Counted from the first letter of the stretch, positions 34,166 to 44,174 are shown. The stretch: DNA of 64,000 nucleotides from Aminicenans sp964648465 (GCA_964648465.1 CAZYMU010000014.1:1-64000); one strand, 5' to 3'. Translations and numbers: made by a program. The notes: a model not told the origin generated them from the letters alone.

Positions 34166-36184
34166 ATGAAAATATCATCTAAATGGAACATCATTGTTAA
34201 ATTGATAATAATAGCAACTTTTTTAATATCAATAAACATTATGAGTGCAGCTAAAAAACGAAAGGATTATCCTGTAAAACCAGTCCCGTTTACAGATGTA
34301 AAAACAAACGATATTTTCTGGGCACAGCGCATGGAAACAAACCGTACTGTAACGATCCCCTTTGCTTTTAAGAAGTGTGAAGAAACTGGGCGTATAAATA
34401 ATTTTTCTAAGGCTGCCGGAATGATGGATGGGAAATTTGAAGGCTACCGTTATAATGATTCGGATGTATACAAGGTGATGGAAGGTGCATCTTATTCATT
34501 AAGTCTTCACCCGGACCAAAAGCTTGAAAAATATATGGATGGCTTAATTGCGAAGGTCACTGCTGCCCAGGAAGATGACGGTTACCTTTATACTTCGCGT
34601 ACGATTGATCCTGATCACCCAGCTGCTGGTGCTGGGGATAAACGCTGGTCAAACCTGGGGGTCAGCCATGAACTTTATTGTGCGGGACACATGTATGAGG
34701 CAGCAGTTGCTTATTACATGGCGACAGGCAAAAAAACTTTTCTGGATGTAGCAGTAAAGAATGCAGATCTTATGGAAAGGGTATTTGGCCCGGATAAGAA
34801 ACACGGTGTCCCAGGCCATCAAGAGATAGAGATAGGCCTTGCAAAACTGTACCGGGTGACAGGTAATGAAAAATACCTGAGGCTTGCCAAGTTTTTCCTT
34901 GACGGACGAGGCCGTAATCAGAAATTAAAGATTTATCCCAAGTCATCAGGTTTTGCTGTTTATAGTGAGCTTAAATATCTACAGTCTCACAAGCCGGTGA
35001 TTGAACAGAGAGAAGCGGTTGGGCATGCTGTTCGTGCTGGCTATATGTATTCAGGAATGGCAGATGTGGCTGCGCTTACTGGTGATAAGGACTACATAAA
35101 TGCGATAGACCGCATCTGGGAAAACGTCATTACAAAAAAGCTCTATCTTACCGGAGGTATAGGCGCCAGGCATGAAGGGGAGGCGTTCGGGGATAACTAC
35201 GAACTGCCCAATCGCACTGCTTATAATGAGACCTGTGCAGCCATTGCAAATGTCATGTGGAACCACCGTCTTTTTCTTCTTCATGGCGATGCAAAGTACA
35301 TCGATGTCCTGGAGAGGATAGTATACAATGGTTTAATCTCGGGTGTGTCCCTGAGCGGTGACCGTTTCTTTTATCCAAATCCTCTTGAGTCTGATGGGAA
35401 ATACAAATTTAACCAGGGTGAACTTACACGCAAGCCGTGGTTCGACTGTGCCTGCTGTCCTGGAAACATAACTCGCTTCCTACCCTCATTTCCCGGGTAT
35501 ATTTATGCACAGAAGGGCGATATTATCTATATCAACCTATTTGTTCAAAGCTCTAGCACGATAGAGATTGATGGGAATAGGATTAATATAGGGCAGGAGA
35601 CGCGCTATCCATGGGATGGGGCAGTAAAGATTGCGGTTGATCCGGAACGCAGCGGTAAGTTTGCGCTTTACATACGTATTCCCGGGTGGGCACAGGGTAA
35701 TCCTGTACCGGGCGATCTATATAGCTATAAAGAGAAGAGCAAAGGGGAAGTGGTTTTAAAGGTTAATGGTAAAAAATGCAGGATTGATACAAATAAAGGT
35801 TTTGCACGTATTCGGCGCAGGTGGGAGAAAGGGGATAAGGTTGAGATGTTATTTCCAATGCAAGTTCGACGAGTGTTGTGTAATGAGAAAGTGAAGGAAA
35901 ACTTAGGGAAAGTGGCTTTGGAGCGCGGACCTGTTGTTTACTGTTTAGAAAGTGCAGACAATAATGGGCATGTGCTTGAGCTTAGTCTGCCTGATGATTC
36001 GGTTCTTGAGACTGAATACTGTGGTGATAAGTTGGGAGGCATTATGATGATAAAAGGCGATTGTGCTGCAGCGAACGTTGTGAAGGAAGGAAAGCAGTTA
36101 AGGAAGAAATTTACAGCAATTCCCTATTATGTATGGGGGCACCGTGGAGCAGGGGAGATGGCAGTGTGGATTCCAAGAAAGTAA
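34166..36184 (+). CDS. Exported GH127-type beta-L-arabinofuranosidase family protein
   Basis: 672 residues of the GH127 (DUF1680) family, whose studied members release beta-L-arabinofuranose with a cysteine nucleophile held by zinc. Signal-anchor-like N-terminus (about 8-28). The conserved segment is WFDCACCPGNITRFLPS (about residues 424-440) with the Cys pair; upstream ETCAAIANVMWNHRLF supplies the acid Glu region. Length is typical. GAGGGAAGTGG precedes the start, 53 bases after gatD; functional linkage to gatDE is unlikely. Substrate may differ from arabinosides. Confidence 0.87.
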   Translation: MKISSKWNIIVKLIIIATFLISINIMSAAKKRKDYPVKPVPFTDVKTNDIFWAQRMETNRTVTIPFAFKKCEETGRINNFSKAAGMMDGKFEGYRYNDSDVYKVMEGASYSLSLHPDQKLEKYMDGLIAKVTAAQEDDGYLYTSRTIDPDHPAAGAGDKRWSNLGVSHELYCAGHMYEAAVAYYMATGKKTFLDVAVKNADLMERVFGPDKKHGVPGHQEIEIGLAKLYRVTGNEKYLRLAKFFLDGRGRNQKLKIYPKSSGFAVYSELKYLQSHKPVIEQREAVGHAVRAGYMYSGMADVAALTGDKDYINAIDRIWENVITKKLYLTGGIGARHEGEAFGDNYELPNRTAYNETCAAIANVMWNHRLFLLHGDAKYIDVLERIVYNGLISGVSLSGDRFFYPNPLESDGKYKFNQGELTRKPWFDCACCPGNITRFLPSFPGYIYAQKGDIIYINLFVQSSSTIEIDGNRINIGQETRYPWDGAVKIAVDPERSGKFALYIRIPGWAQGNPVPGDLYSYKEKSKGEVVLKVNGKKCRIDTNKGFARIRRRWEKGDKVEMLFPMQVRRVLCNEKVKENLGKVALERGPVVYCLESADNNGHVLELSLPDDSVLETEYCGDKLGGIMMIKGDCAAANVVKEGKQLRKKFTAIPYYVWGHRGAGEMAVWIPRK

Positions 36185-36266
36185 AACAAAAGGGGACGGT
36201 TCTATTTTTTCTAAAGGATCAACAATTTAAAACCAGGGAAGGAAATCTGTATTCAGAATGTCCGCA

Positions 36267-36433
36267 GGCAGAACGATTGTATTCAGACTGCAATTGATCT
36301 AGTTGAGACAAGGCGGGTTGATATAGGTTTTATGGCAACGCACAGTTTTTCCCTGGAAGACTCGGGAGAGGCCTTTGAACTGGCTGCAGATTACCGTGAT
36401 GGTGTTGTAAAAGCTATGATTCAATTTGACTGA
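36267..36433 (+). pseudogene. C-terminal fragment of a zinc-type alcohol/polyol dehydrogenase
   Basis: The frame reads QTAIDLVETRRVDIGFMATH followed by SFSLEDSGEAFELAADYRDG and VVKAMIQFD-stop, matching the tail of medium-chain dehydrogenases of the sorbitol/threonine type. The rest of the gene is absent. Confidence 0.65.
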
Positions 36434-36542
36434 AGCAAAGCTGTTATCGGAAAGCCTTTGATTTCCTGCGATTCATGAATATATTGCAGAGACTGCAGCT
36501 TGGCTGTGGCAAGCTGTGTATTATTTTTTTTGAAGCAGCTTT

Positions 36543-36713
36543 ATCGGGAAAAGTGTCGAAGAGATCAAGGTCGGTGATTATAAGGCGATAGTACCGTTGA
36601 TAAGCGGGAGAGCCTGGGTGATGGATATTCAGCAGTTCATGCTCAACCCGGATGACCTATTCCCGACGGGTTTTTATTTGGGGCCTAAAGACCCGGAATA
36701 CGGCGGAATATGA
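36543..36713 (+). pseudogene. C-terminal fragment of a proline racemase-family enzyme
   Basis: Frame GKSVEEIKVGDYKAIVPLIS then GRAWVMDIQQFMLNPDDLFP and TGFYLGP resembles the end of proline racemase/hydroxyproline epimerase proteins. No 5' part present. A 25-base sequence just upstream (36489-36513) recurs at 43652-43676, beside another truncated gene. Confidence 0.6.
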
Positions 36714-36761
36714 ACATCTGCCGATCAATAGTCACTGTTTTTACAAGTTAGGAGGTGTAAC

Positions 36762-38204
36762 ATGAAAAAGATTACTGCAGTAATTGTTTTTATGATTACG
36801 TCTGCTGTTTTTTCTGCAGGCGAGAGTATCCGCTTCGATGATTACTTTATCGATAAGACTATGCGGATTGATTTTTTTATGACGGGTAACACCAACCGTG
36901 AAATAATTACTATCGACCAGATCTATCAGCAGGGGATATGGGCGGGCAACCCGGATAAACTGATAGAAGAGTTCAATAACGGATCATACTATATAAAAGT
37001 TTACAGTATAAACTCAAATAAACTTATATATTCAAGGGGCTTTGGTTGTCTTTTCGCAGAATACAAGACAACAAAGCAGGCTAAAGAGGGAGTGAATAAA
37101 ACATACCTGCAGTCGGCTCTTATTCCATATCCTAAAAAAGCGATACTGTTCGTTGTAGAGGCAAGGAACAGGAAAAATATTCTGCATCAGGTCTTTACCG
37201 AAAAGATTGATCCTGCTGATGCCAATATTATAAAGGAAGAGGCTAATAAAAATGATAGGGTATATGAGGCGTTAAAGAACGGCGACCCGCACAAGAAGGT
37301 TGATTTTGTTTTCGTAGCCGAGGGTTACACGGCGGAGCAGTGGGATAAATTCACAAAGGACGTGGACCGTTTTACGGAAGTATTATTCACAGTAAAGCCT
37401 TACAAGAACAATAAGGAAAAATTTAATATTTACGGCGTACTGAGGCCGTCGTCTGACAGCGGAGTCGATGAGCCGAGAAAGGGAAAATTCAGGAATACCG
37501 CCGTCAGTGCCTCATATAACGCACTTGACCTTGACAGATATTTATTAGTGGATGATATGAAAACGATGAGGGACATTGCATCGGCTGTTCCGTATGATGC
37601 GCTGATAGTCATGGCAAATATCGACCGTTACGGAGGCGGGGGGATATATAATAACTATACTATTTTTACTGCTGACGACGGCAGAAGCGATGAAATTTTT
37701 ATGCACGAGTTCGGCCACGGATTCGGGGGACTTGCCGACGAATACTTTTCATCGAGCGTCTCCTACGAAGAATTTTACCCCGCCGGATTCGAACCTACGG
37801 AAGGCAACATTACCGCTCTTCTCGATGTAAATAACGTCAAATGGAAAGATCTGCTGACGCCCGGCATACCGGTCCCGACGCCGTGGGGCCAGGAGGAAAC
37901 AGCACAGCTCGAAGCAGAAAGAAATCAAATCCGTCAAAAGCTTCGCTCCGATGATATTACAGAACAACAGCAATCAGAACTCGAAACCCAAATCAGGGAA
38001 ATCCGTCAGAAAATCAGCGAAGTCCGCAAAAAATATGGTGAACTTTATGACGGCAAGATAGGCATTTTCGAGGGAGCTGGTTACCAGGCAAAGGGACTCT
38101 ACCGCTCCGAAATTGCAATTGCAATGTTCAATGCGAAAACTTTCAGTTATGGCCCGGTAAGCGAACGATGTATTCCCAAAGTTATCGAACATTACACGGA
38201 TTAG
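36762..38204 (+). CDS. Exported M64-family (IgA-peptidase-like) metallopeptidase
   Basis: 480 residues. Signal peptide (about 1-19), an M64 N-terminal beta domain (FDDYFIDKTMRIDFFMTGNT), then the catalytic domain with VDFVFVAEGYTAEQWDKF and the zinc site FMHEFGHGFGGLADEY (HExxH plus following D-E). A Gln/Glu-rich coiled coil (about 385-430) is inserted before the final block GIFEGAGYQAKGLYRSE. Strong AGGAGGTG site. Likely degrades proteins outside the inner membrane. A truncated relative lies at 43417-43653. Confidence 0.9.
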   Translation: MKKITAVIVFMITSAVFSAGESIRFDDYFIDKTMRIDFFMTGNTNREIITIDQIYQQGIWAGNPDKLIEEFNNGSYYIKVYSINSNKLIYSRGFGCLFAEYKTTKQAKEGVNKTYLQSALIPYPKKAILFVVEARNRKNILHQVFTEKIDPADANIIKEEANKNDRVYEALKNGDPHKKVDFVFVAEGYTAEQWDKFTKDVDRFTEVLFTVKPYKNNKEKFNIYGVLRPSSDSGVDEPRKGKFRNTAVSASYNALDLDRYLLVDDMKTMRDIASAVPYDALIVMANIDRYGGGGIYNNYTIFTADDGRSDEIFMHEFGHGFGGLADEYFSSSVSYEEFYPAGFEPTEGNITALLDVNNVKWKDLLTPGIPVPTPWGQEETAQLEAERNQIRQKLRSDDITEQQQSELETQIREIRQKISEVRKKYGELYDGKIGIFEGAGYQAKGLYRSEIAIAMFNAKTFSYGPVSERCIPKVIEHYTD

Positions 38205-38380
38205 GTTATTAAAAAATTAAACGGAAACAAATATGAGAATAAAAAACCATCCGATACTCGGTGAGATTAAAACAGGTAAAAGCGTTCAAAATATTAGAAT
38301 ATGTATGAAGGTCCTATAAAACTTGGTTTATTTATGAATATTATTATATAATTCACAAATACAAAAGAGGGACAAGAAAA

Positions 38381-39301
38381 ATGGACATAACCTATATTGA
38401 ACCTTTTTCTCGGGCATGGAGCAGAATGAAATCCGCCCTGCTTCAACCATTTGATCTACACAAATGGTTTGTCGTCGGATTCAATGCTTTTCTGGCGGGC
38501 CTGATCCATAGCCCACATGGGAATTGTGCTGGCAGTTCCCGTTCCAGAGGAGACTTTTCATTTCAAGAACTGGCCTATTTCCCGCAAACTGTATGGGAAT
38601 GGCTCACCGACCATCCAGGGTGGTTCGCTGCTATCGTAATTTTTATATTTTTTTTACTGGTTCTGCTGATCGTGTTAACCTGGCTGAGTTCCAGAGGCTC
38701 ATTTATGTTCCTGGATAATGTGGTTTATGACCGGGCCGAGATCTTAAAACCATGGAAACAATACCGTCGTGAAGGCAATTCTTTATTTTTATGGCGCTTG
38801 GGATTCGGTTTTGTATGTTTTATACTGTTCATGGCTTACTTGGTGTTATTTTTCACTACTGCAACCCATGCCTGTAGGAGCTCATATTCCGGAAGGGTTC
38901 CGGTTTCATTTATATTGCAGATGATTTTGCTGTTCCTGATCTTTATCATTGTCACTGGATATATTTCCATGTTTTTAAGAGATTTTGTCGTACCCCTGAT
39001 GGCCAAACACAATTTATCCTCAACCAAGGCCTGGAGACGTTTTTGGGCTATCATTAAACAGCATCCATTCCATTTTCTTCTTTACGGGGCACTCATATTC
39101 ATTATTTCTATTGTGGTCGTGATCATGGTCATCCTGGCGGGACTGCTGACCTGCTGCATAGGAATTTTACTGCTGATCATCCCTTATATCGGCTCAGTGG
39201 TCACTCTGCCGATTTCATATACATACCGGGCTTTCAGCCTGGAATACCTGGCTCAGTTCGGTCCGGAATACGATCTGCTCTCCGCTCCTGAAAGCGGCTG
39301 A
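38381..39301 (+). CDS. Multi-pass membrane protein (DUF7544/GPDPase-membrane-like)
   Basis: 306 residues with about five to six hydrophobic segments (near 30-45, 85-110, 140-165, 175-205, 230-260 and 265-285) and the start YIEPFSRAWSRMKSALLQPF seen in membrane-domain proteins of this type. No catalytic motif. GAGGGACAAG precedes the ATG. It sits before the kinase gene with 120 bases between; a link is possible but unproven. Confidence 0.75.
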   Translation: MDITYIEPFSRAWSRMKSALLQPFDLHKWFVVGFNAFLAGLIHSPHGNCAGSSRSRGDFSFQELAYFPQTVWEWLTDHPGWFAAIVIFIFFLLVLLIVLTWLSSRGSFMFLDNVVYDRAEILKPWKQYRREGNSLFLWRLGFGFVCFILFMAYLVLFFTTATHACRSSYSGRVPVSFILQMILLFLIFIIVTGYISMFLRDFVVPLMAKHNLSSTKAWRRFWAIIKQHPFHFLLYGALIFIISIVVVIMVILAGLLTCCIGILLLIIPYIGSVVTLPISYTYRAFSLEYLAQFGPEYDLLSAPESG

Positions 39302-39421
39302 TATTCTTCCCTTGAATCCGGAATGAACATTATCCATAATCTGAAAACTGTGAACAGTTCTATTTGACACTGTGCTCTTTACCCATTATTCTATTCACAC
39401 CTACAAGATAAGAGAGAAATA

Positions 39422-42226
39422 GTGACCATAAAATGTTCTAAATGCCATTTCGAAAATCCCGAAGGGTCAAGGTTCTGCAGCAAGTGTGCATCATCTCTCC
39501 CTGCCCCAGAGGATATCTCTGCCATTCCTACAAAGACCCTGGAAACACCTAAGAAGGAATTGACCAGAGGAAGCATTTTTGCCGAGAGATACGAGATCAT
39601 CGAAGAGCTGGGAGAAGGGGGAATGGGCAAAGTTTTCAGGGTCGAAGACAAGAAGATACATGAGGAAGTGGCTTTGAAGGTCATCAAGGAAGAGATCGCT
39701 GCTGATAGGAGGACCATAGAGAGATTTGGAAATGAGTTGAAGTATGCCCGCAGGATTACTCATAGGAGTGTTTGCAGGATGTATGATCTTGGGGAAGAAG
39801 GGAAGACCCACTACATCACCATGGAGTATGTGCCTGGGGAGAATCTTAGGGACATGATCAGGATGATGGGTCAGATGAGTACAGAACAGGTTATAGCGCT
39901 TGCCAAGCAGGTGTGTGAGGGGCTGGTTGAGGCACACAGGATGGGTGTCATTCATCGCGATTTAAAATCGGGCAACATTATGATTGACAAACATGGTCAG
40001 GCCCGGATTATGGACTTTGGAATAGCACATTCCATAGAGGCGAAAGGAATAACAGAAAGAGGTGTGATGATCGGCACACCTGAATATATGTCTCCTGAGC
40101 AAGTGGATGGGATGAAAGTGGACGAACGTTCGGACATCTATTCCCTGGGGGTCATAATGTATGAAATGGCCACAGGGAAGGTTCCGTTTTCAGGGGAGAG
40201 TTCATTAAGCATAGTTTTGAAACACAAAACCCAAACACCCCATGATCCTAGCCAGTTAAACAGTCAGATTCCGAAGGATCTCAGCCAGGTCATCCTGAAA
40301 TGCATGAAGAAGGAAAGGCAACGCAGGTATCAAAATGTAGAAGAGCTTATAACGGAGTTGAAAAAGATAGAGAAAGGTGTGCCGACCGAGGCGAGAGAAG
40401 TTCCTGTCATTAAACCGATCACTTTAAGGGATGACTTGGTAACTTCCAAGAAAAGTTGGGCAATTATCGTCGCTCTGTTTGCTGTGATCATCATGGTTGG
40501 AATTTCCATTCTTCTTTTCAGGAAAGAAGGGCCGGTGCTACCTCCTTCATCACAAAAGATGCTGGTTGTTCTTCCGTTTGAGAACCTCGGTCCTTCTGAG
40601 GATGAGTATTTTGCTGATGGGCTGACAGAGGAGATAACCAGCCGATTGTCGGCCTTGCACGGACTCGGCGTCATCTCCCGCACCAGTGCCTTCCAGTATA
40701 AGGATGCGGACAAGACAATTAAACAGATAGGCGAGGAGCTGGGTGTGGATTATGTGCTGGAGGGGACGGTTCGCTGGGACCAGAGTCCGGAGGGAAGGGG
40801 CCGAGTGCGGGTCATCCCCCTGCTCATCCGGGTTTCAGACGATATTCATCTCTGGTCTGAACGTTATGACGGGATTATTGAGGATATCTTTTCTGTTCAA
40901 TCTGAGATTGCCCAGGAGGTGATCAAACAATTGGACATCACGGTTCTAGAACCAGAACGCAAGGCTATCTACGCCAAACCTACGGAAAATCTTGAGGCCT
41001 ATGATTATTTCCTTCGCGGAATTGAACAATATACCAATGCTTATCTCTCTCAGGATGCGAAGGAATATGAAAAGACTTTTGAGCTATTTGATAAAGCCGT
41101 TGAGCAAGACCCTGAGTTTACCTTTGCCTTTATCTATAGGGCCAATCTTCATAAGCTAATGTATTCAATTGGACTAGATCGTAGTAATGAACGACTGCAA
41201 AAAGCAAAAGAGGATATAGATAGAGCTCTGGAAATTGATCCTGATATGCCTGAGGCTCAATTACAATTGGCGCAGTACTATATCGTGGCCTTAAAAGATT
41301 ATGACCGGGCATTACAAATATTCGAATCTGTTCAGAGGGCCCGACCCAACCTCTCGCCTTTTCATCTGGGATATTATCAGATAAGACTTGGGAAATGGGA
41401 ACAAGGTTTACAGAATCTGGAAAGGACATTTAAACTCGACCCGCGTTCTTCTGAAACTGCACATATATTAGGCAGATGTTATGCTTGGGTAGGAAGATAC
41501 GGTGAATCAGAGCAGTGGTTTGACCGTGCCCTTTCCATCTATCCGGATCTTTATTTTTCCAAATTAGGATTGGCTCGGCTTGCCCTGCTTTCAAAAGGTG
41601 ACACAAAGCAAGCGCGAGCTTTGCTGGAAAAATTAAGGCCGCAAGTGCTCACGGATCGCAATTTATTTTTCCTTAACTTGTACGAACGGAATTATCAAGG
41701 AGCACTGGACCTACTTGCTGCTATGTCTTATAAGGCTTTCCAGGAAGCCCATTTTTACACACCCAAGAATTTGGCCTACGCTATTGCCTACCATGCCATG
41801 GGCGATAACGAAATGATGAAGACACATGCTGATGCGGCAAGACTCGAATTGGAAGAGGCTATTGCCGAACGTCCCGAGGATACGAGACTTTATACTGCTC
41901 TTGGGCTCGCATATGCTTTCCTGGAACGCAAGGAGGATGCTATTCGGGAGGGAAATCGAGCAGCGAATCTATATCCTGTCTCCAAGGATGCCTTTGAGGG
42001 GACTCGATACATCCTGAAATTAGCCATGATTTATACAGTGGTGGGCGAATATGAGGAGGCCATAAACCAGCTTGTATACTTGCTTTCTATTCCATCTGGA
42101 AACGTTATTTCAGTTCCTATCTTACGACTGGATCCCATATGGGACCCTCTGCGAGATCATCCGCGGTTTCAGCAGCTGCTGGAAGAAGATCCTAAAAGCA
42201 GTTTACATCTTCTAACTTCTACCTGA
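39422..42226 (+). CDS. Ser/Thr protein kinase with TolB-like and TPR domains
   Basis: 934 residues; GTG start behind AAGAGAG. N-terminal zinc ribbon (KCSKCHFENPEGSRFCSKC, four Cys). Kinase domain (about 50-310): LGEGGMGKVF glycine loop, VALKVIKEE lysine, IHRDLKSGNIMID catalytic loop, DFGIAHS and PEYMSPEQ. One membrane helix (about 345-363, WAIIVALFAVIIMVGISIL). Outside it a TolB/CadC-like domain (MLVVLPFENLGPSEDEYFAD...GVDYVLEGTVRW) and then about a dozen TPR-like helices to the end. Such kinases couple outer protein-protein sensing to cytosolic phosphorylation; targets unknown. Confidence 0.93.
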   Translation: MTIKCSKCHFENPEGSRFCSKCASSLPAPEDISAIPTKTLETPKKELTRGSIFAERYEIIEELGEGGMGKVFRVEDKKIHEEVALKVIKEEIAADRRTIERFGNELKYARRITHRSVCRMYDLGEEGKTHYITMEYVPGENLRDMIRMMGQMSTEQVIALAKQVCEGLVEAHRMGVIHRDLKSGNIMIDKHGQARIMDFGIAHSIEAKGITERGVMIGTPEYMSPEQVDGMKVDERSDIYSLGVIMYEMATGKVPFSGESSLSIVLKHKTQTPHDPSQLNSQIPKDLSQVILKCMKKERQRRYQNVEELITELKKIEKGVPTEAREVPVIKPITLRDDLVTSKKSWAIIVALFAVIIMVGISILLFRKEGPVLPPSSQKMLVVLPFENLGPSEDEYFADGLTEEITSRLSALHGLGVISRTSAFQYKDADKTIKQIGEELGVDYVLEGTVRWDQSPEGRGRVRVIPLLIRVSDDIHLWSERYDGIIEDIFSVQSEIAQEVIKQLDITVLEPERKAIYAKPTENLEAYDYFLRGIEQYTNAYLSQDAKEYEKTFELFDKAVEQDPEFTFAFIYRANLHKLMYSIGLDRSNERLQKAKEDIDRALEIDPDMPEAQLQLAQYYIVALKDYDRALQIFESVQRARPNLSPFHLGYYQIRLGKWEQGLQNLERTFKLDPRSSETAHILGRCYAWVGRYGESEQWFDRALSIYPDLYFSKLGLARLALLSKGDTKQARALLEKLRPQVLTDRNLFFLNLYERNYQGALDLLAAMSYKAFQEAHFYTPKNLAYAIAYHAMGDNEMMKTHADAARLELEEAIAERPEDTRLYTALGLAYAFLERKEDAIREGNRAANLYPVSKDAFEGTRYILKLAMIYTVVGEYEEAINQLVYLLSIPSGNVISVPILRLDPIWDPLRDHPRFQQLLEEDPKSSLHLLTST

Positions 42227-42234
42227 AGACTAGC

Positions 42235-42385
42235 TTAGCTACTTACAGGGGAATACAAGGTAGCTAACACTTCTTTGGCGTGTTTCTTGAATCACAATCT
42301 CTGCCATGGGCAGGATATATCGTCAGAGTCCTGCCTGTGCGGTGCACGCAGACAGGCATCCGGAGAGGACGGTATTGAAATTCTC
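42235..42385 (+). mobile_element. IS91-type relic: transposase-upstream sequence
   Basis: TAGCTTAGCT-ACTTACAGGGGAATACAA, CACAATCTCTGCCATGGGCAG and CATCCGGAGAGGACGGT match, in reverse, 49720-49830, the sequence before the IS91-type transposase fragment. The transposase itself is gone; the relic runs straight into promoter element E2. Confidence 0.7.
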
Positions 42386-42500
42386 TATTTCTTGCGGCCT
42401 TCTCGTTGACTTGATATGTTTGTTCTGTGTAGTATTGTTAATTAAGCAGCTCAGAGAGTGAAAACTTGATGAAATTTAGAGAAAATCGTCATGAACAAAA
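42386..42500 (+). promoter_or_regulatory. Mobile promoter element E2 upstream of agmatinase
   Basis: TTGACT (42406-42411), 18-base spacer, TAGTAT (42430-42435), then GAGAGTGAAAACTTG-ATG. Homologous to E1 and E3-E5. Drives the leader ORF and agmatinase. Confidence 0.68.
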
Positions 42501-42570
42501 AAAAGAAATTTCTCTCGTGTCCGGAGGGGAAATCAGTGATAAAAATAGGCCGGGAGGAAGGGATGAGTGA
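42469..42570 (+). CDS. Upstream leader ORF overlapping agmatinase
   Basis: 33 codons, MKFRENRHEQKKEISLVSGG and on to RDE-stop. The first half matches the leader peptides of the other IS91-end elements (MKLREDCREQKNQIPISN). Its TGA overlaps the agmatinase start by eight bases, so ribosomes finishing it could start agmatinase. Function of the peptide itself is doubtful. Confidence 0.4.
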   Translation: MKFRENRHEQKKEISLVSGGEISDKNRPGGRDE

Positions 42571-43420
42571 TTTCGGCGGATCGGTAAAGAGTTTTGGGTA
42601 CTATGAATTCGCGATTCTCGGCGTTCCTTTTGATGAGAAATCCAGCTTTCTCCGTGGCGCAGCCAGCGGGCCCTCGGCGGTGAGAATGGCTTCCACGGGA
42701 GCCGCGATTAATCCCTGGACCGAGCTGGGCGTCAATCTGGCGGAGGAAACAACCGTGGCCGACTTGGGCGACATTGATGTGTCGGAGGGCTTTCCCCTGG
42801 CTTTTCAGCGCATCACGGAGGGCGTGGCCGGTATTCTTAAGAAAAAGGCGTTTCCGGTGATCATCGGGGGAGATCACTCCATTTCCTACCCTGTTGTCAG
42901 GGCGCTATCCCAGTTTTACAACCCACTCGACATCCTGCATTTTGACGCCCATCCCGACCTTTATGAAGAATATGAGGGAGACCGATTTTCCCACGCTTGT
43001 CCCTTTGCCCGAATACTGGAAGGGGGCCTGGTGGACAATCTGGTACAGGTGGGGATTCGTGCGGCGGTGGGCGCAAACAGGGCACTTGCGGAAAAATACG
43101 GTGCAACCATGATCGAAATGAAGGATATGGATAAAATCCCGAAGCTCGATTTCTTGAATCCTCTCTATATTTCCGTGGATATTGACGTCCTGGATCCTGC
43201 CTTCGCGCCGGGAGTTTCCCACCATGAGCCGGGCGGATTGAGCACAAGGGAGCTGATCCATGTCATTCACGGTATTAGTGCCCGAATTATCGGCATGGAT
43301 CTTGTCGAAGTCAACGGGGAGCGGGATGCATCGGGAATAACGGCTGCCGCGGGGGTGAAAATCATCATGGAAGTGATGGGGAAGGCGGTTTTCAGCAGAC
43401 GCAAAAAGGAGGAATCATGA
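42563..43420 (+). CDS. Agmatinase/arginase-family ureohydrolase
   Basis: 285 residues from the ATG behind GGGAGGAAGGG; a longer frame from 42491 begins in the mobile promoter element, so I reject it. Binuclear manganese hydrolase that releases urea from agmatine (or a related guanidino compound). Metal ligands: IIGGDHSISYP, ILHFDAHPDLYEEY and SVDIDVLDPAFAPG; substrate loop SHHEPGGL. Agmatinase is the likely activity by length and SHHEPGG, but arginase or guanidinobutyrase cannot be excluded. G+C is visibly higher than nearby genes. It overlaps the following M64 fragment by ATGA. Confidence 0.9.
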   Translation: MSDFGGSVKSFGYYEFAILGVPFDEKSSFLRGAASGPSAVRMASTGAAINPWTELGVNLAEETTVADLGDIDVSEGFPLAFQRITEGVAGILKKKAFPVIIGGDHSISYPVVRALSQFYNPLDILHFDAHPDLYEEYEGDRFSHACPFARILEGGLVDNLVQVGIRAAVGANRALAEKYGATMIEMKDMDKIPKLDFLNPLYISVDIDVLDPAFAPGVSHHEPGGLSTRELIHVIHGISARIIGMDLVEVNGERDASGITAAAGVKIIMEVMGKAVFSRRKKEES

Positions 43421-43653
43421 ACAGAAGAGCAGTGAGGCGGGTTTTGTTGTTGGCTCTTGTTTGCTTTGGCCCGGTTTTCGCCCGGGCAGAGGGGATTTTC
43501 GACAAATATTTCCTGGATTTTACCATGCGCATCGATTATTTCCATTTTGGAAACGCCGAGATGGAGGAGATCAGCATTGATCGGATATACCTGCAGAAAG
43601 GATGGGCAGGAAGTCTCGAAAACCTGATCGATCCCTTCAACAACGTCCCCTGA
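43417..43653 (+). pseudogene. Truncated M64-type peptidase
   Basis: 78 codons: signal peptide and FDKYFLDFTMRIDYFHFGNA, closely parallel to residues 22-45 of the M64 protein at 36762. It stops after EENLIDPFNN-type sequence at a 25-base segment shared with 36489-36513. No catalytic domain remains. Confidence 0.8.
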
Positions 43654-43761
43654 GACTGCAGCTTGGCTGTGGCAAGTTATAAATTATATAAGAGATAGAT
43701 TCAGAATCACCGGGGTATTTTAGCTTAAATCTTTCCTTTTATTAGAGAGACGATTTTCATG

Positions 43762-43861
43762 CTAAATATTATCATTTAAGCTCAGATTAAGGTTTGTGAG
43801 TGCTTGCGGAAAAGTTAACTTTATTGATATCAACTATATGCCAAAGCCAAGCCGCAAATGC
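43762..43861 (+). repeat. 100-bp direct repeat, copy 1, with GCAAATGC units
   Basis: CTAAATATTATCATTTAAGC, TCAGATTAAGGTTTGTGAGT and TGCTTGCGGAAAAGTTAAC recur at 46160-46259. The 3' edge continues as repeated CCGCAAATGC-like units to about 43896. The remaining 280 bases before the next gene show nothing recognisable. Confidence 0.8.
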
Positions 43862-44174
43862 GCAAATCCGCAAATGCACAATCTGCAAATGCAGCGCTCC
43901 ATTATGAGACCGACACGCTCTGCTCGTGATGACAATTTACTGAAGCACATGTCGCCAATAGGCTCGCCCCTTGGGTAAAAAATGCCGACATTTGTTAATT
44001 ATGATGATATTGAAATAAGTTCATATCGTGATTAAACAAAATTTCAACGTAACAAGCTTTTATCATTGAAGTTATATTAGGGTGTAGGCATATTTTATGA
44101 ATAGTTCAGGCCAAAGAAATTGAAAATATGTGCTAAAGTCTGTTAAAATTATTATCAATGAAGGATTTTGAAAT

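Noticed and set aside
42491..42562. N-terminal extension of agmatinase (MNKKKKFLSCPEG)
   Set aside because: The sequence belongs to the mobile promoter element; a strong ribosome-binding site precedes the ATG at 42563.
43820..43900. GCAAATGC units as a CRISPR or origin iteron array
   Set aside because: Only about four short irregular units next to a larger duplicated repeat; no replication genes.
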